A stretch of DNA of 25,724 nt from an uncultured Muribaculum sp. (GTDB taxonomy: Bacteria > Bacteroidota > Bacteroidia > Bacteroidales > Muribaculaceae): positions 1-25,724 of the forward strand of contig CAJTSK010000034.1 of NCBI GenBank assembly GCA_910578835.1, read 5' to 3'. Shown in pieces: positions 8,835 through 14,783 of the stretch. Under the pieces are notes generated by a model, which was given only the letters and a program-made list of their open reading frames with translations, was not told where the DNA came from and did no database searches. Position 1 is the stretch's first letter; each line of letters begins with the position of its first letter. The translations under genes and the position numbers were made by a program.

Positions 8835-8876
8835 CCCTGACAGCAACATTTATTATTAAACAAGCTCTTATTGTTG

Positions 8877-8913
8877 CGGAGGATGTGCCTGTCGGTGCAT
8901 CCTCCGTTTTTTT
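8877..8913 (+). terminator. Rho-independent terminator, probably of the GH3 gene
   Basis: The 9-bp stem CGGAGGATG (8877-8885) / CATCCTCCG (8898-8906) is followed by seven T (8907-8913). It is the first intrinsic terminator after the GH3 stop codon, from which it is now separated by the MITE-like element. Confidence 0.85.
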
Positions 8914-8965
8914 GCGCCATAAAATCAGGCAGTTAAATTTATGTCGTAATTTTGTGGGTTGAAAA

Positions 8966-8997
8966 GTTGGATAATTCAATATAAGTTACTACCTTTG
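8966..8997 (+). promoter_or_regulatory. Promoter of the tRNA-Leu gene
   Basis: GTTG (8966-8969) and TACCTTTG (8990-8997) are separated by 20 bp. The -7 box is a perfect match to TAnnTTTG. The tRNA starts 15 nt after the -7 box. Confidence 0.75.
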
Positions 8998-9011
8998 CAC
9001 TCACAAATCCT

Positions 9012-9096
9012 GCGCACGTGGCGTAATTGGTAGCCGCGCTAGACTTAGGATCTAGTGTCTAACGACGTGGGGGTTCGAGTCCCTTCGTGCGCACCA
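9012..9096 (+). tRNA. tRNA-Leu (anticodon UAG)
   Basis: The 85-nt class II tRNA has acceptor stem GCGCACG (9012-9018) pairing with CGTGCGC (9086-9092), discriminator A and encoded CCA (9094-9096). The anticodon arm CTAGA-CTTAGGA-TCTAG places UAG at the anticodon. A long variable arm and the T-loop GTTCGAGTC follow. UAG and the long variable arm identify leucine (CUN codons). It has its own promoter and terminator. The truncated integrase gene downstream suggests its 3' end has been an integration target. Confidence 0.97.
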
Positions 9097-9101
9097 TAAG
9101 G

Positions 9102-9139
9102 AGTCCTAACCTCAACAAATTAAAGGTTAGGACTTTTTT
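9102..9139 (+). terminator. Rho-independent terminator of the tRNA-Leu gene
   Basis: The perfect 11-bp stem AGTCCTAACCT (9102-9112) / AGGTTAGGACT (9124-9134) runs into a T-run to 9139, beginning 6 nt after the CCA end. Confidence 0.9.
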
Positions 9140-9228
9140 AATCAGTTGGCTTATAGGGTGTTAATTGTTTATTGGCAGCCAAATTTTTTTACTGCAACGT
9201 CTTAGGGCATGGATAAGAACGAACAAAA

Positions 9229-9257
9229 GAACAAAATTTGTTCGCAAAATTTGTTCG
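9229..9257. repeat. Palindrome plus 13-bp tandem repeat upstream of the integrase remnant
   Basis: GAACAAAATTTGTTC (9229-9243) is a perfect palindrome. The 13-mer CAAAATTTGTTCG occurs twice head to tail (9232-9244 and 9245-9257). The arrangement resembles a regulator operator ahead of the recombinase remnant whose ATG is at 9310, but no regulator is identified. Confidence 0.6.
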
Positions 9258-9309
9258 GCTTACGCACTTATCCCGCATCTCCCTAATTCTTTGTTGTAAA
9301 AAAAAATCA

Positions 9310-9609
9310 ATGGAAAGCTTGTATTTTGTTTTTACTCCCTCCGCACCCAGTAGACCAAAGGGAGTTTTATGTGTGGTCGTAGCTTACAAGGGTACATCAC
9401 AAGGTCGTAAATCTTATATCATTGATGGTGTCATCAATCCCGATTTTCGTTATTGGGATAAGAAAGCACAATGCTTTCAAAGTGGTACAGATACTGCGAG
9501 GGTAAACAACCCCGTGTTAGATGCACTCCGCACCCGTTGTAACGAACTGTTAACTAACGCTGCCATTACAACGGGTCAGCGGATTTTTCCGGTGGGCGGA
9601 GGTGCTTGA
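9310..9609 (+). pseudogene. Truncated tyrosine recombinase (integrase), N-terminal fragment
   Basis: The first ~85 residues from ATG 9310 resemble the N-terminal arm-type DNA-binding region of Bacteroidota phage/conjugative-element integrases: a beta-rich stretch (GVLCVVVAYKGTSQGRKSYI), then FRYWDKKAQCFQSGTDTARVNN and the helix LDALRTRCNELLTN. After about 9565 the similarity stops and the frame ends at 9609. The core-binding and catalytic domains (R-H-R-Y) are missing. The full proteins are about 400 aa, so this is a severe truncation. Its place 214 bp after tRNA-Leu fits the leftover of an element that had integrated at the tRNA. Confidence 0.75.
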
Positions 9610-9751
9610 GGGGCTCGACGGTCTGTGGTTTGACGCGCTGGAGCTGTACGCAAGCCATACCAACTACGACCATGAGGACCTTCTTGAAAGTATCGAGGTG
9701 TTCAGGACGCGCGGTTACGGGGAGGTTAAAAAAGACACTAAAAAGACATAA
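9602..9751 (+). pseudogene. Tail of an unidentified gene fused to the integrase remnant
   Basis: In the frame next to the integrase remnant, codons from about 9569 to the TAA at 9749-9751 read as an acidic, protein-like sequence (WAEVLEGLDGLWFDALELY, then SHTNYDHEDLLESIEVF, ending VKKDTKKT). A GTG at 9602 could start a 49-residue product. It looks like the C-terminal end of a larger gene of a mobile element joined to the integrase fragment by a deletion. I do not recognise the family. Confidence 0.4.
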
Positions 9752-9768
9752 AAAAAACTTCATAAACT

Positions 9769-9798
9769 TTTGCTTGTTATAATTTGTTTGTAATTTTG
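9769..9798 (+). promoter_or_regulatory. Promoter of the candidate structured RNA
   Basis: TTTG (9769-9772) and TAATTTTG (9791-9798) are separated by 18 bp. The -7 box is a perfect TAnnTTTG; the spacer is slightly short. It lies directly in front of the hairpin region at 9800-9876. Confidence 0.6.
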
Positions 9799-9799
9799 C

Positions 9800-9876
9800 A
9801 AAAGCCTAAGGAAGCGAGGGTATTGCACCGTCGCTTGGGCTTTGAAGCTGACTCCGAAAAGAGTCAGCTCGTTTTA
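9800..9876 (+). ncRNA. Candidate structured small RNA (unassigned)
   Basis: After a Bacteroidota-type -7 box the sequence folds into a long stepped hairpin: AAAGCC (9801-9806) with GGCTTT (9838-9843), AAGCGA (9812-9817) with TCGCTT (9831-9836), and GGT/ACC closing the loop ATTGC. A second, perfect 9-bp hairpin follows: AGCTGACTC (9846-9854) with GAGTCAGCT (9861-9869), then CGTTTTAT, which could act as a weak intrinsic terminator. No open frame fits the segment. Promoter, structured body and terminator together suggest an independent transcript of roughly 75 nt. I cannot assign it to a known RNA family. It lies among mobile-element remnants, so it may be an element-borne regulatory RNA. Confidence 0.55.
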
Positions 9877-9937
9877 TATTGTTTGATTTTCCCATTGCGA
9901 AATACACAAATCTAAAATAGAGCCAGCGGTGGCTTAG

Positions 9938-9972
9938 GTTCAATTGAACATTCTTTGTCGCTAAAGAATGTT
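9938..9972. repeat. Two overlapping palindromes at the start of the LytTR frame
   Basis: GTTCAATTGAAC (9938-9949) is a perfect 12-bp palindrome. It overlaps by 3 bp a perfect 10-bp inverted repeat AACATTCTTT (9947-9956) / AAAGAATGTT (9963-9972) with a 6-nt spacer. The second covers the TTG that would start the LytTR frame. It could be an operator, a 5' hairpin, or an element junction. Confidence 0.6.
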
Positions 9973-10308
9973 GGCAGACTGCTCGTGCAGGACAGAGACC
10001 GAATACATCCGGTAGCTGTCAGTGATATATGCTGCATCTATTCGACAAACAAACACACGGAAATCATATTGAAATCCGGAATAAAACACGCCACCGGCAA
10101 ATCGCTGGAACAGATCATGTCAACGCTTGACCCCTCGAAGTTTATCCGCGCGAACAAACAGTTCATCGTGGCGCGTGATGCAATCTGCGACCTTACAGTG
10201 TGGTTTGACAGCCGACTGAAAGTCAACCTCACAACCGAAACTCCCGAATCCATATATATCAGTAAAAACAAGGTCGCAGAGTTCAAGGAATGGCTGACAG
10301 AAGGATGA
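9955..10308 (+). CDS. LytTR DNA-binding domain protein, probably truncated response regulator
   Basis: The product is essentially one LytTR domain, the DNA-binding module of AgrA/LytR-type regulators: RIHPVAVSDICCIYSTNKHT, then GKSLEQIMSTLDPSKFIRAN, KQFIVARDAI and a terminal SKNKVAEFKEWL. The receiver domain normally in front is missing. No ATG is available; the frame opens after a TAA at 9913-9915, with TTG at 9955 or GTG at 9985 as possible starts, giving 117 or 107 aa. The best reading is the C-terminal stump of a two-component response regulator; a stand-alone LytTR protein is possible. It converges with the VOC gene, and no histidine kinase is nearby. Confidence 0.6.
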   Translation: MSLKNVGRLLVQDRDRIHPVAVSDICCIYSTNKHTEIILKSGIKHATGKSLEQIMSTLDPSKFIRANKQFIVARDAICDLTVWFDSRLKVNLTTETPESIYISKNKVAEFKEWLTEG

Positions 10309-10349
10309 TTTATCTGTCGTTTGTTTTTAAGTTGCGATTGTAACTTGAG

Positions 10350-10736
10350 TTACGCTGTAATCTCTATGAGATTGCCTTCCGGGTCGACTATGACGCTTTC
10401 ATAATAGCTATCGCCGGTGATTCGCGGATTGCCGATTATTTTTATCCCGGCTAATCGGAGTGTTTCCGTCAGAGTATCGACAGCCTCACGAGTTCCGACA
10501 GAAATGGCAATATGGCAATATCCTTTTGTTCTGTCCATTCCACTGCCATTTATAATATCAGGCATATTCATTATTTCCAGTCTTGTATCACCGTCAGGGA
10601 ATGTTAGGAAATATGATGAAAATCTCTTGACCGGGTTGTTATATATGTCTCCGGGGGTGGCATTGAAATACCGGACATAGAAATCTTTAAGGTGTTCCAT
10701 ATCTTCTGCCCAGAGTGCGATGTGGTCGAGTTTCAT
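10350..10736 (-). CDS. VOC-superfamily (glyoxalase/dioxygenase fold) protein
   Basis: A 128-aa single vicinal-oxygen-chelate protein made of two beta-alpha-beta-beta-beta repeats. The classical metal-binding quartet is in place: His5 (LDHIALW), Glu54 (TRLEIMNM), His75 (GYCHIAIS) and Glu125 (NLIEITA). Family members include glyoxalase I, fosfomycin/bleomycin resistance proteins and small lyases; the substrate cannot be told from sequence. Its ATG overlaps the stop of the upstream acyltransferase gene (ATGA), so the two were one transcription unit. Cytoplasmic, with no signal peptide. Confidence 0.85.
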   Translation of the reverse strand: MKLDHIALWAEDMEHLKDFYVRYFNATPGDIYNNPVKRFSSYFLTFPDGDTRLEIMNMPDIINGSGMDRTKGYCHIAISVGTREAVDTLTETLRLAGIKIIGNPRITGDSYYESVIVDPEGNLIEITA

Positions 10737-11693
10737 GCTTTTTTCTTTGAACGGATAAATCTATCGGAGAGCCACTCGCGCACAGGAATGTCATAAACCT
10801 TAACGCTTGCGTATGCCACTGCAATCGAAGCGATGAAAATGCTAACGGCTACCCATATATGAGTGCCAAGGGGAGCATCGGGATGTTGTGCCGCCCAGTT
10901 CATCTGCACATATATCATAGGGTAATGGGTAATATAAAGTGGATATGATATCATGCCGAGGAATTTGCAGATGGCTGTTGTGCGGTATCCTTTAAGTTCA
11001 CTACCGGCTCCTGCGGCCACGATTGCGGGATATATAAGCAATATGACTACGGTGCAATATAGCCCGTTGACCCATTCGTTAGCAGTGCCTCCGAGGTGAG
11101 GAACAACCAATGTCGCGGCCACGGCAAGCGAGCACCATGTCATCGCCCCGCGTTTGATATTAATGCGCCATTTGCTCATACGGTATAGCAGTAGTCCGCC
11201 GAAGAATGGGTAAAGCAGGCGGCTGATTCCACTGGGCGCCATTAAGAGGGTTAATCTCGCTCCAGCCACGGATATCCATTGACGGTGGTGTTGGAAACAT
11301 TATACAGCCGAGAAACATGATTAGTAGCAGTTTCCACCACGGGGTCTGCATAACTAACTCGAATCCGGGTGCAGCACTGAAATAAAACCAGAAAGCTCCG
11401 ATAAGCGAACCGAGGATGACCATGGGCTGCAGGCGGATGAGTCGGCGTTTGAAAAAGTCCCATGTCGTCATACGCCCCCAGCGGTCGTCGTAGGCATAGC
11501 CGATAACGAAGCCCGACAAGACAAAAAAGAAGTCTACGGCAAGATAACCGTGATTAAGAATCTGGTCGCTCGGTCCGCTTGAATATGTCTCGAACAGATG
11601 AAAGGCCACCACTATCATTGCAGCTACACCACGCAGGTCATCGAGTATTTCAAATCTCGGTTTTGAAGATAAGGATATTGCTTTTGTTGCCAT
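10733..11693 (-). pseudogene. Acyltransferase-3 family membrane protein, disrupted
   Basis: Two adjacent minus-strand frames together make an acyltransferase-3 (OafA/WecH-like) protein that O-acylates cell-surface glycans. The 5' part (11693 to about 11236) has the diagnostic DDLRGVAAMIVVAFHLFE (Arg21, His32), GYLAVDFFFVLSGFVIGYAY and RRLIRLQP. It reaches NGAQW, then leaves the family sequence and stops at 11160. The 3' part resumes in another frame (about 11244) at SRLLYPFFGGLLLYRM and ends with typical transmembrane helices and a basic tail. Roughly 60-80 residues that normally lie between are missing, so this is an internal deletion with frameshift rather than a simple indel. The stop overlaps the VOC start by 4 bp. 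It is divergent from the AraC gene. Confidence 0.8.
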
Positions 11694-11717
11694 AAATATG
11701 ATTCTGGTTTACTGCTG

Positions 11718-11725
11718 CAAAATTA
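11718..11725 (-). promoter_or_regulatory. Possible -7 box for the acyltransferase-VOC unit
   Basis: The minus strand reads TAATTTTG, a full match to TAnnTTTG, about 25 bp upstream of the acyltransferase start. No -33 box lies at the expected distance, so support is weak. Confidence 0.3.
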
Positions 11726-11785
11726 GACAAAACTCATTGAAGAGAATTTATCAATAATTCAAAATAATTTAACTATATTTGCATC

Positions 11786-12610
11786 ATGAATAAACTGGCA
11801 TTCACATTTGATGATGTTTGCGTGACTCCCGACTGTCAGATAGGTTGTCACAGCCATCATCGGTGGGAGCTGTCGCTCGTGATTTGTGGTGCCGGTCAAC
11901 GTACTATCGGTGATGTGACTGAGCCAATAACAGATGGAGAGATAATTCTTATACCACCCGACATTCCACATGTATGGCAATTCGATTCCTCTCACATTAA
12001 TGCAGATGGTAACATTGCCAACATCTCCATTTTTTTCGAGACGGCGACACTTGACAGTCTTTCTATCATCATTCCGGAGTTTGAAGGCGTTGTCGACAAA
12101 CTCAAATCCCTTACAGAAGCTCTAAATATCAAAGGAAAAGCGTATCAAAAAGCATATAAACTTCTGATGTCAATGCGAGGAGCGTCAGCTGCTGGCAGGG
12201 TCCCGGGGATGATTGAATTGCTCCAGACAGTGGCATATGCAGAAAACTTCATTTCTGTAGGACGGAACAATACTTTGAGCCGGATGGAACAGCGACTTGA
12301 AAAAGTAAGAATATTCTGTAGCTGTAATCATGCTCGCGAAATCAGTCTCGGAGAAATGGCGGCCCACGTTGGGATGAATAAGTCGGCGTTTTGCACGTTC
12401 ATGCGTCGTCACACCGGCATGAGTCTGACGGAGTTCGTTAACGATATCCGTTTGCGTAAGGCTTTGGAGATACTTTGCCACAGCGACAAGAATATAGCTG
12501 ACATAGCCTACGACGTCGGTTTTACTAACGTCACCTATTTCAACCGTCTCTTCCGCAAGAAATATAACCGTACTCCTAAATCAGTAAGAATAGACAGAAA
12601 ACACCGGTAG
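11786..12610 (+). CDS. AraC-family transcriptional regulator with cupin sensor domain
   Basis: The N-terminal cupin-like ligand domain has QIGCHSHHRWELSLVICGAG and GEIILIPPDIPHVW within residues 15-65. The C-terminal AraC/XylS DNA-binding domain has two helix-turn-helix units, ISLGEMAAHVGMNKSAFCTF and NIADIAYDVGFTNVTYFNRL, followed by FRKKYNRTPKSVR. The 274-aa length is normal. It is divergent from the acyltransferase-VOC pair, separated by 92 bp. About 110 bp downstream on the same strand lies an RND pump remnant, so its original target could have been either neighbour; this is inference. The sensed ligand is unknown. Confidence 0.93.
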   Translation: MNKLAFTFDDVCVTPDCQIGCHSHHRWELSLVICGAGQRTIGDVTEPITDGEIILIPPDIPHVWQFDSSHINADGNIANISIFFETATLDSLSIIIPEFEGVVDKLKSLTEALNIKGKAYQKAYKLLMSMRGASAAGRVPGMIELLQTVAYAENFISVGRNNTLSRMEQRLEKVRIFCSCNHAREISLGEMAAHVGMNKSAFCTFMRRHTGMSLTEFVNDIRLRKALEILCHSDKNIADIAYDVGFTNVTYFNRLFRKKYNRTPKSVRIDRKHR

Positions 12611-12689
12611 GCCGTATCACTTAGTTCGCGTTCAGTAGCTGTCTTTTCGTGATGGCGATGCCAACTGCTTACGCATAGCTGTTTAGGTC

Positions 12690-12697
12690 TAAATTTG
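12690..12697 (+). promoter_or_regulatory. Possible -7 box of the lost RND operon
   Basis: TAAATTTG is a full TAnnTTTG match 25 bp before the ATG of the RND remnant. It partly overlaps a 6-bp inverted repeat TGCAGG (12696-12701) / CCTGCA (12716-12721). No clear -33 box is present. Confidence 0.35.
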
Positions 12698-12721
12698 CAG
12701 GTAAAACAACTTCAGCCTGCA

Positions 12722-12853
12722 ATGAAAATAACGACATTCATCAACCGACCGGTTCTTTCATGTGTGCTTTAGGTATTTGTTGTGATACTCGGCGTGATAG
12801 GATTGCTGCGACAAGCCTCGCAGATTCCGGATCATGCTTTAAGGCATTTGTGA
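12722..12853 (+). pseudogene. N-terminal remnant of an RND (AcrB-type) efflux transporter
   Basis: From ATG 12722 the frame reads MKITTFINRPVLSCVL, then a TAG (12770-12772), then VFVVILGVIGLL in the same frame, and a degenerate tail with QIPDHA before a TGA at 12851-12853. This matches the conserved start of HAE1-family RND pumps: a basic N-terminus, FI-RPVLS, the first transmembrane helix, then a LP-EQYPDIAPP-like segment that here is only loosely recognisable. The full protein would be about 1,000-1,050 aa, so more than 95% is gone. The remnant ends at the glmS terminator. Similarity is judged from remembered family features. The opposite strand has a 25-codon open frame (12758-12835) that I regard as its shadow. 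Confidence 0.65.
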
Positions 12854-12857
12854 AAAT

Positions 12858-12893
12858 AAAAAAGGAGGATGTAGCCATGGCTACATCCTCCTT
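12858..12893 (-). terminator. Rho-independent terminator of the glyS-glmS operon
   Basis: A perfect 15-bp self-complementary stem (12862-12876 / 12879-12893, with GCCATGGC at the centre) is followed on the minus strand by a run of T (A at 12858-12863 on the plus strand). It begins about 20 bp past the glmS stop codon. Confidence 0.9.
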
Positions 12894-12913
12894 GATTATC
12901 TTGGATATCGTGA

Positions 12914-14758
12914 TTATTCGACGGTGACCGATTTTGCAAGGTTGCGGGGCATGTCAACGTTGCAGCCTTTCATTACTGCAATGTGGTAAGCGAGCAACTG
13001 AAGCGGGATTGAGACGATAATCGGCGAGAGACATTCCGGAACCGGGGGTATCTCAAGCGTGAAGTCGGCAATCTCGGGGATTGTAGTATCGCCGCGTGTC
13101 ACGATGGCGATAACCGAACCTCCGCGGGCTTTTACCTGCTGGATGTTAGAGATGATTTTCTCATGTAGCTCATCGGTAGGAGCAATTACCACAGTGGGCA
13201 TTTCGCGGTCGATAAGCGCTATGGGTCCATGCTTCATCTCGGCAGCCGGATATCCTTCAGCGTGGATGTAGCTAATCTCTTTAAGCTTGAGTGCGCCTTC
13301 AAGAGCCGACGGATAGTTGTAGCCTCTTCCAAGGTATAGGAAGTTGTGGGCATAGGTAAATATGCGCGACAGACGCTCAATCTCTTCGTTAAGGGTCAGG
13401 GTTTCCTTGATAAGCTCGGGAAGTTTCTGGAGCGAGCGTGCCACTTCGGTGAGTTCTTGCTGAGAGATGGTGCGGCGAATCTGTCCTACCGCGAGGGCAA
13501 GCATCGTTAGCACAGTGACCTGACCGGTAAACGCCTTTGTCGAGGCAACGCCGATTTCAGGTCCCACGTGGATGTAAGTGCCGGTGTCGGTCTCGCGGGC
13601 GATTGAAGAGCTGACAGCGTTACATACACCGTAGACAAACGCTCCTTTCTCGCGTGCAAGCTTTATTGCAGCGAGCGTGTCGGCAGTCTCACCCGACTGG
13701 GAGATAGCTATGACGATATCCTGCGGAGTGATGACAGGGTTACTGTAGCGGAACTCGCTGGCATATTCCACCTGGGTAGGGATACGGGCAATCGATTCAA
13801 ACAGGCGCGCGCCGATAAGTCCGGCATGCCATGATGTGCCACACGCCACGATTATGATACGCGAAGCAGTCACAAAACGGTCGGAGTGGTCGATGATACC
13901 GGCGAGCTTTATCTCTGTGCCGTTGTTGACAATCCTTCCGCGGATGCAGTCGTGTATAGAGTTAGGCTGCTCGAAAATCTCTTTGAGCATGAAGTGGGCG
14001 TAGCCGCCTTTTTCAAGCTGAGACACTGACATGTTCAATGTCTGCACGTCGATTTTTGACGACTTGTTGTCGTTGGTTATGACGCGCAGTTTCTCGCCAC
14101 GGGTGATGATTGCTATTTCATCGTCACGCAGGTACACTACCTGATTGGTGTATTCGATTATAGGAGTTGCGTCGGAGGCGATGAATGTCTCATCTTCTCC
14201 GATGCCGATTACCAGCGGCGAGCTTTTGCGTGCCGCAAGGATGGTGTCAGGATTGTCAAGGTCAATGACCGCGATGGCGTAAGCGCCCACGACCTGATTG
14301 AGTGCCTCGCGGAGAGCTTCCAGAAGAGAGCAGCCGTTGCTTCCCTGGATGTATTCGATGAGTTTCACCACTACTTCGGTGTCGGTCTCGCTACGGAAAG
14401 TGCAGCCATGTTTTTCAAGCGCCATTTTCAACACATTGTAGTTTTCGATGGTTCCGTTGTGTACGATGGCTATTTTTCCGTTGCTGCTGTAATGGGGGTG
14501 TGCATTCACGTCGTTAGGTTCACCGTGGGTAGCCCAACGTGTGTGCGCTATGCCTATCCTGCCGCTCACATCCTTTGACTCGCAGAATGTTTCAAGGTCG
14601 TTGACCTTTCCGCGTGATTTATAGATGTTGAGCTTGTTTTCATCAGAAATCAGAGCTACTCCTGCACTGTCATATCCTCGATATTCCAGGCGGTGAAGAC
14701 CCTTTATCAGTATCGGATAAGCCTGTTGGTTTCCAATATATCCTACTATTCCACACAT
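12914..14758 (-). CDS. glmS: Glutamine-fructose-6-phosphate aminotransferase (isomerizing)
   Basis: Makes glucosamine-6-phosphate from fructose-6-phosphate and glutamine, the first committed step to UDP-GlcNAc for peptidoglycan and lipopolysaccharide. The protein starts MCGIVGYIG, exposing the class II glutaminase nucleophile Cys2; further glutaminase motifs are HTRWATHGEPNDVNAHPH and VHNGTIENY. Two SIS sugar-isomerase domains follow: VACGTSWHAGLIG with SQSGETADT, then LGRGYNYPSALEGALKLKEI. The C-terminus MPRNLAKSVTVE is the family signature. At 614 aa it is complete. It is the last gene of the operon, 25 bp behind the FKBP lipoprotein gene. The 25-bp gap is too short for a glmS ribozyme. Confidence 0.98.
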   Translation of the reverse strand: MCGIVGYIGNQQAYPILIKGLHRLEYRGYDSAGVALISDENKLNIYKSRGKVNDLETFCESKDVSGRIGIAHTRWATHGEPNDVNAHPHYSSNGKIAIVHNGTIENYNVLKMALEKHGCTFRSETDTEVVVKLIEYIQGSNGCSLLEALREALNQVVGAYAIAVIDLDNPDTILAARKSSPLVIGIGEDETFIASDATPIIEYTNQVVYLRDDEIAIITRGEKLRVITNDNKSSKIDVQTLNMSVSQLEKGGYAHFMLKEIFEQPNSIHDCIRGRIVNNGTEIKLAGIIDHSDRFVTASRIIIVACGTSWHAGLIGARLFESIARIPTQVEYASEFRYSNPVITPQDIVIAISQSGETADTLAAIKLAREKGAFVYGVCNAVSSSIARETDTGTYIHVGPEIGVASTKAFTGQVTVLTMLALAVGQIRRTISQQELTEVARSLQKLPELIKETLTLNEEIERLSRIFTYAHNFLYLGRGYNYPSALEGALKLKEISYIHAEGYPAAEMKHGPIALIDREMPTVVIAPTDELHEKIISNIQQVKARGGSVIAIVTRGDTTIPEIADFTLEIPPVPECLSPIIVSIPLQLLAYHIAVMKGCNVDMPRNLAKSVTVE

Positions 14759-14783
14759 AAAGATTTGTGATAAGGGTGTTAAT

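Larger units (their letters stand above)
8520..8867. mobile_element. MITE-like element with 33-bp imperfect terminal inverted repeats
   Basis: The left end (8520-8552, starting GAGCTT, containing AATAATAAATGTT and ending CTGTCAGGG) and the right end (8835-8867) are inverse complements over 33 bp with two mismatches. The same trinucleotide TTA flanks both ends (8517-8519 and 8868-8870), a possible target duplication but too short to be decisive. Between the ends lie two long imperfect hairpins (8553-8647 and 8741-8834) and a ~93-bp spacer. No transposase is encoded; the 60-codon open frame starting at 8538 runs through the left hairpin and is probably incidental. A non-autonomous element is the best reading. 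It sits between the GH3 stop and the apparent GH3 terminator. Alternatively it is a large structured 3' UTR. Confidence 0.7.

Noticed and set aside
10340..10353. GTAACTTGAGTTAC as a terminator between the LytTR and VOC genes
   Set aside because: The stem is only 6 bp with a 2-nt centre, overlaps the VOC stop codon and has no T-run on either strand.
11774..11781. TATATTTG five bases before the AraC start codon as its promoter
   Set aside because: It would start transcription at or after the ATG and lacks a -33 box. It may be chance in an AT-rich gap.
12758..12835. A 25-codon minus-strand open frame starting MIRNLRGLSQQSYHAEYHNK, resembling the end of an MsrA protein
   Set aside because: The opposite strand over the same bases reads as the start of an RND pump, a longer and more specific match with a promoter box in front. 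The small frame is best seen as its antisense shadow.
14759..14783. Possible glmS ribozyme in front of glmS
   Set aside because: Only 25 bp separate glmS from the upstream gene, far too little for the ribozyme.
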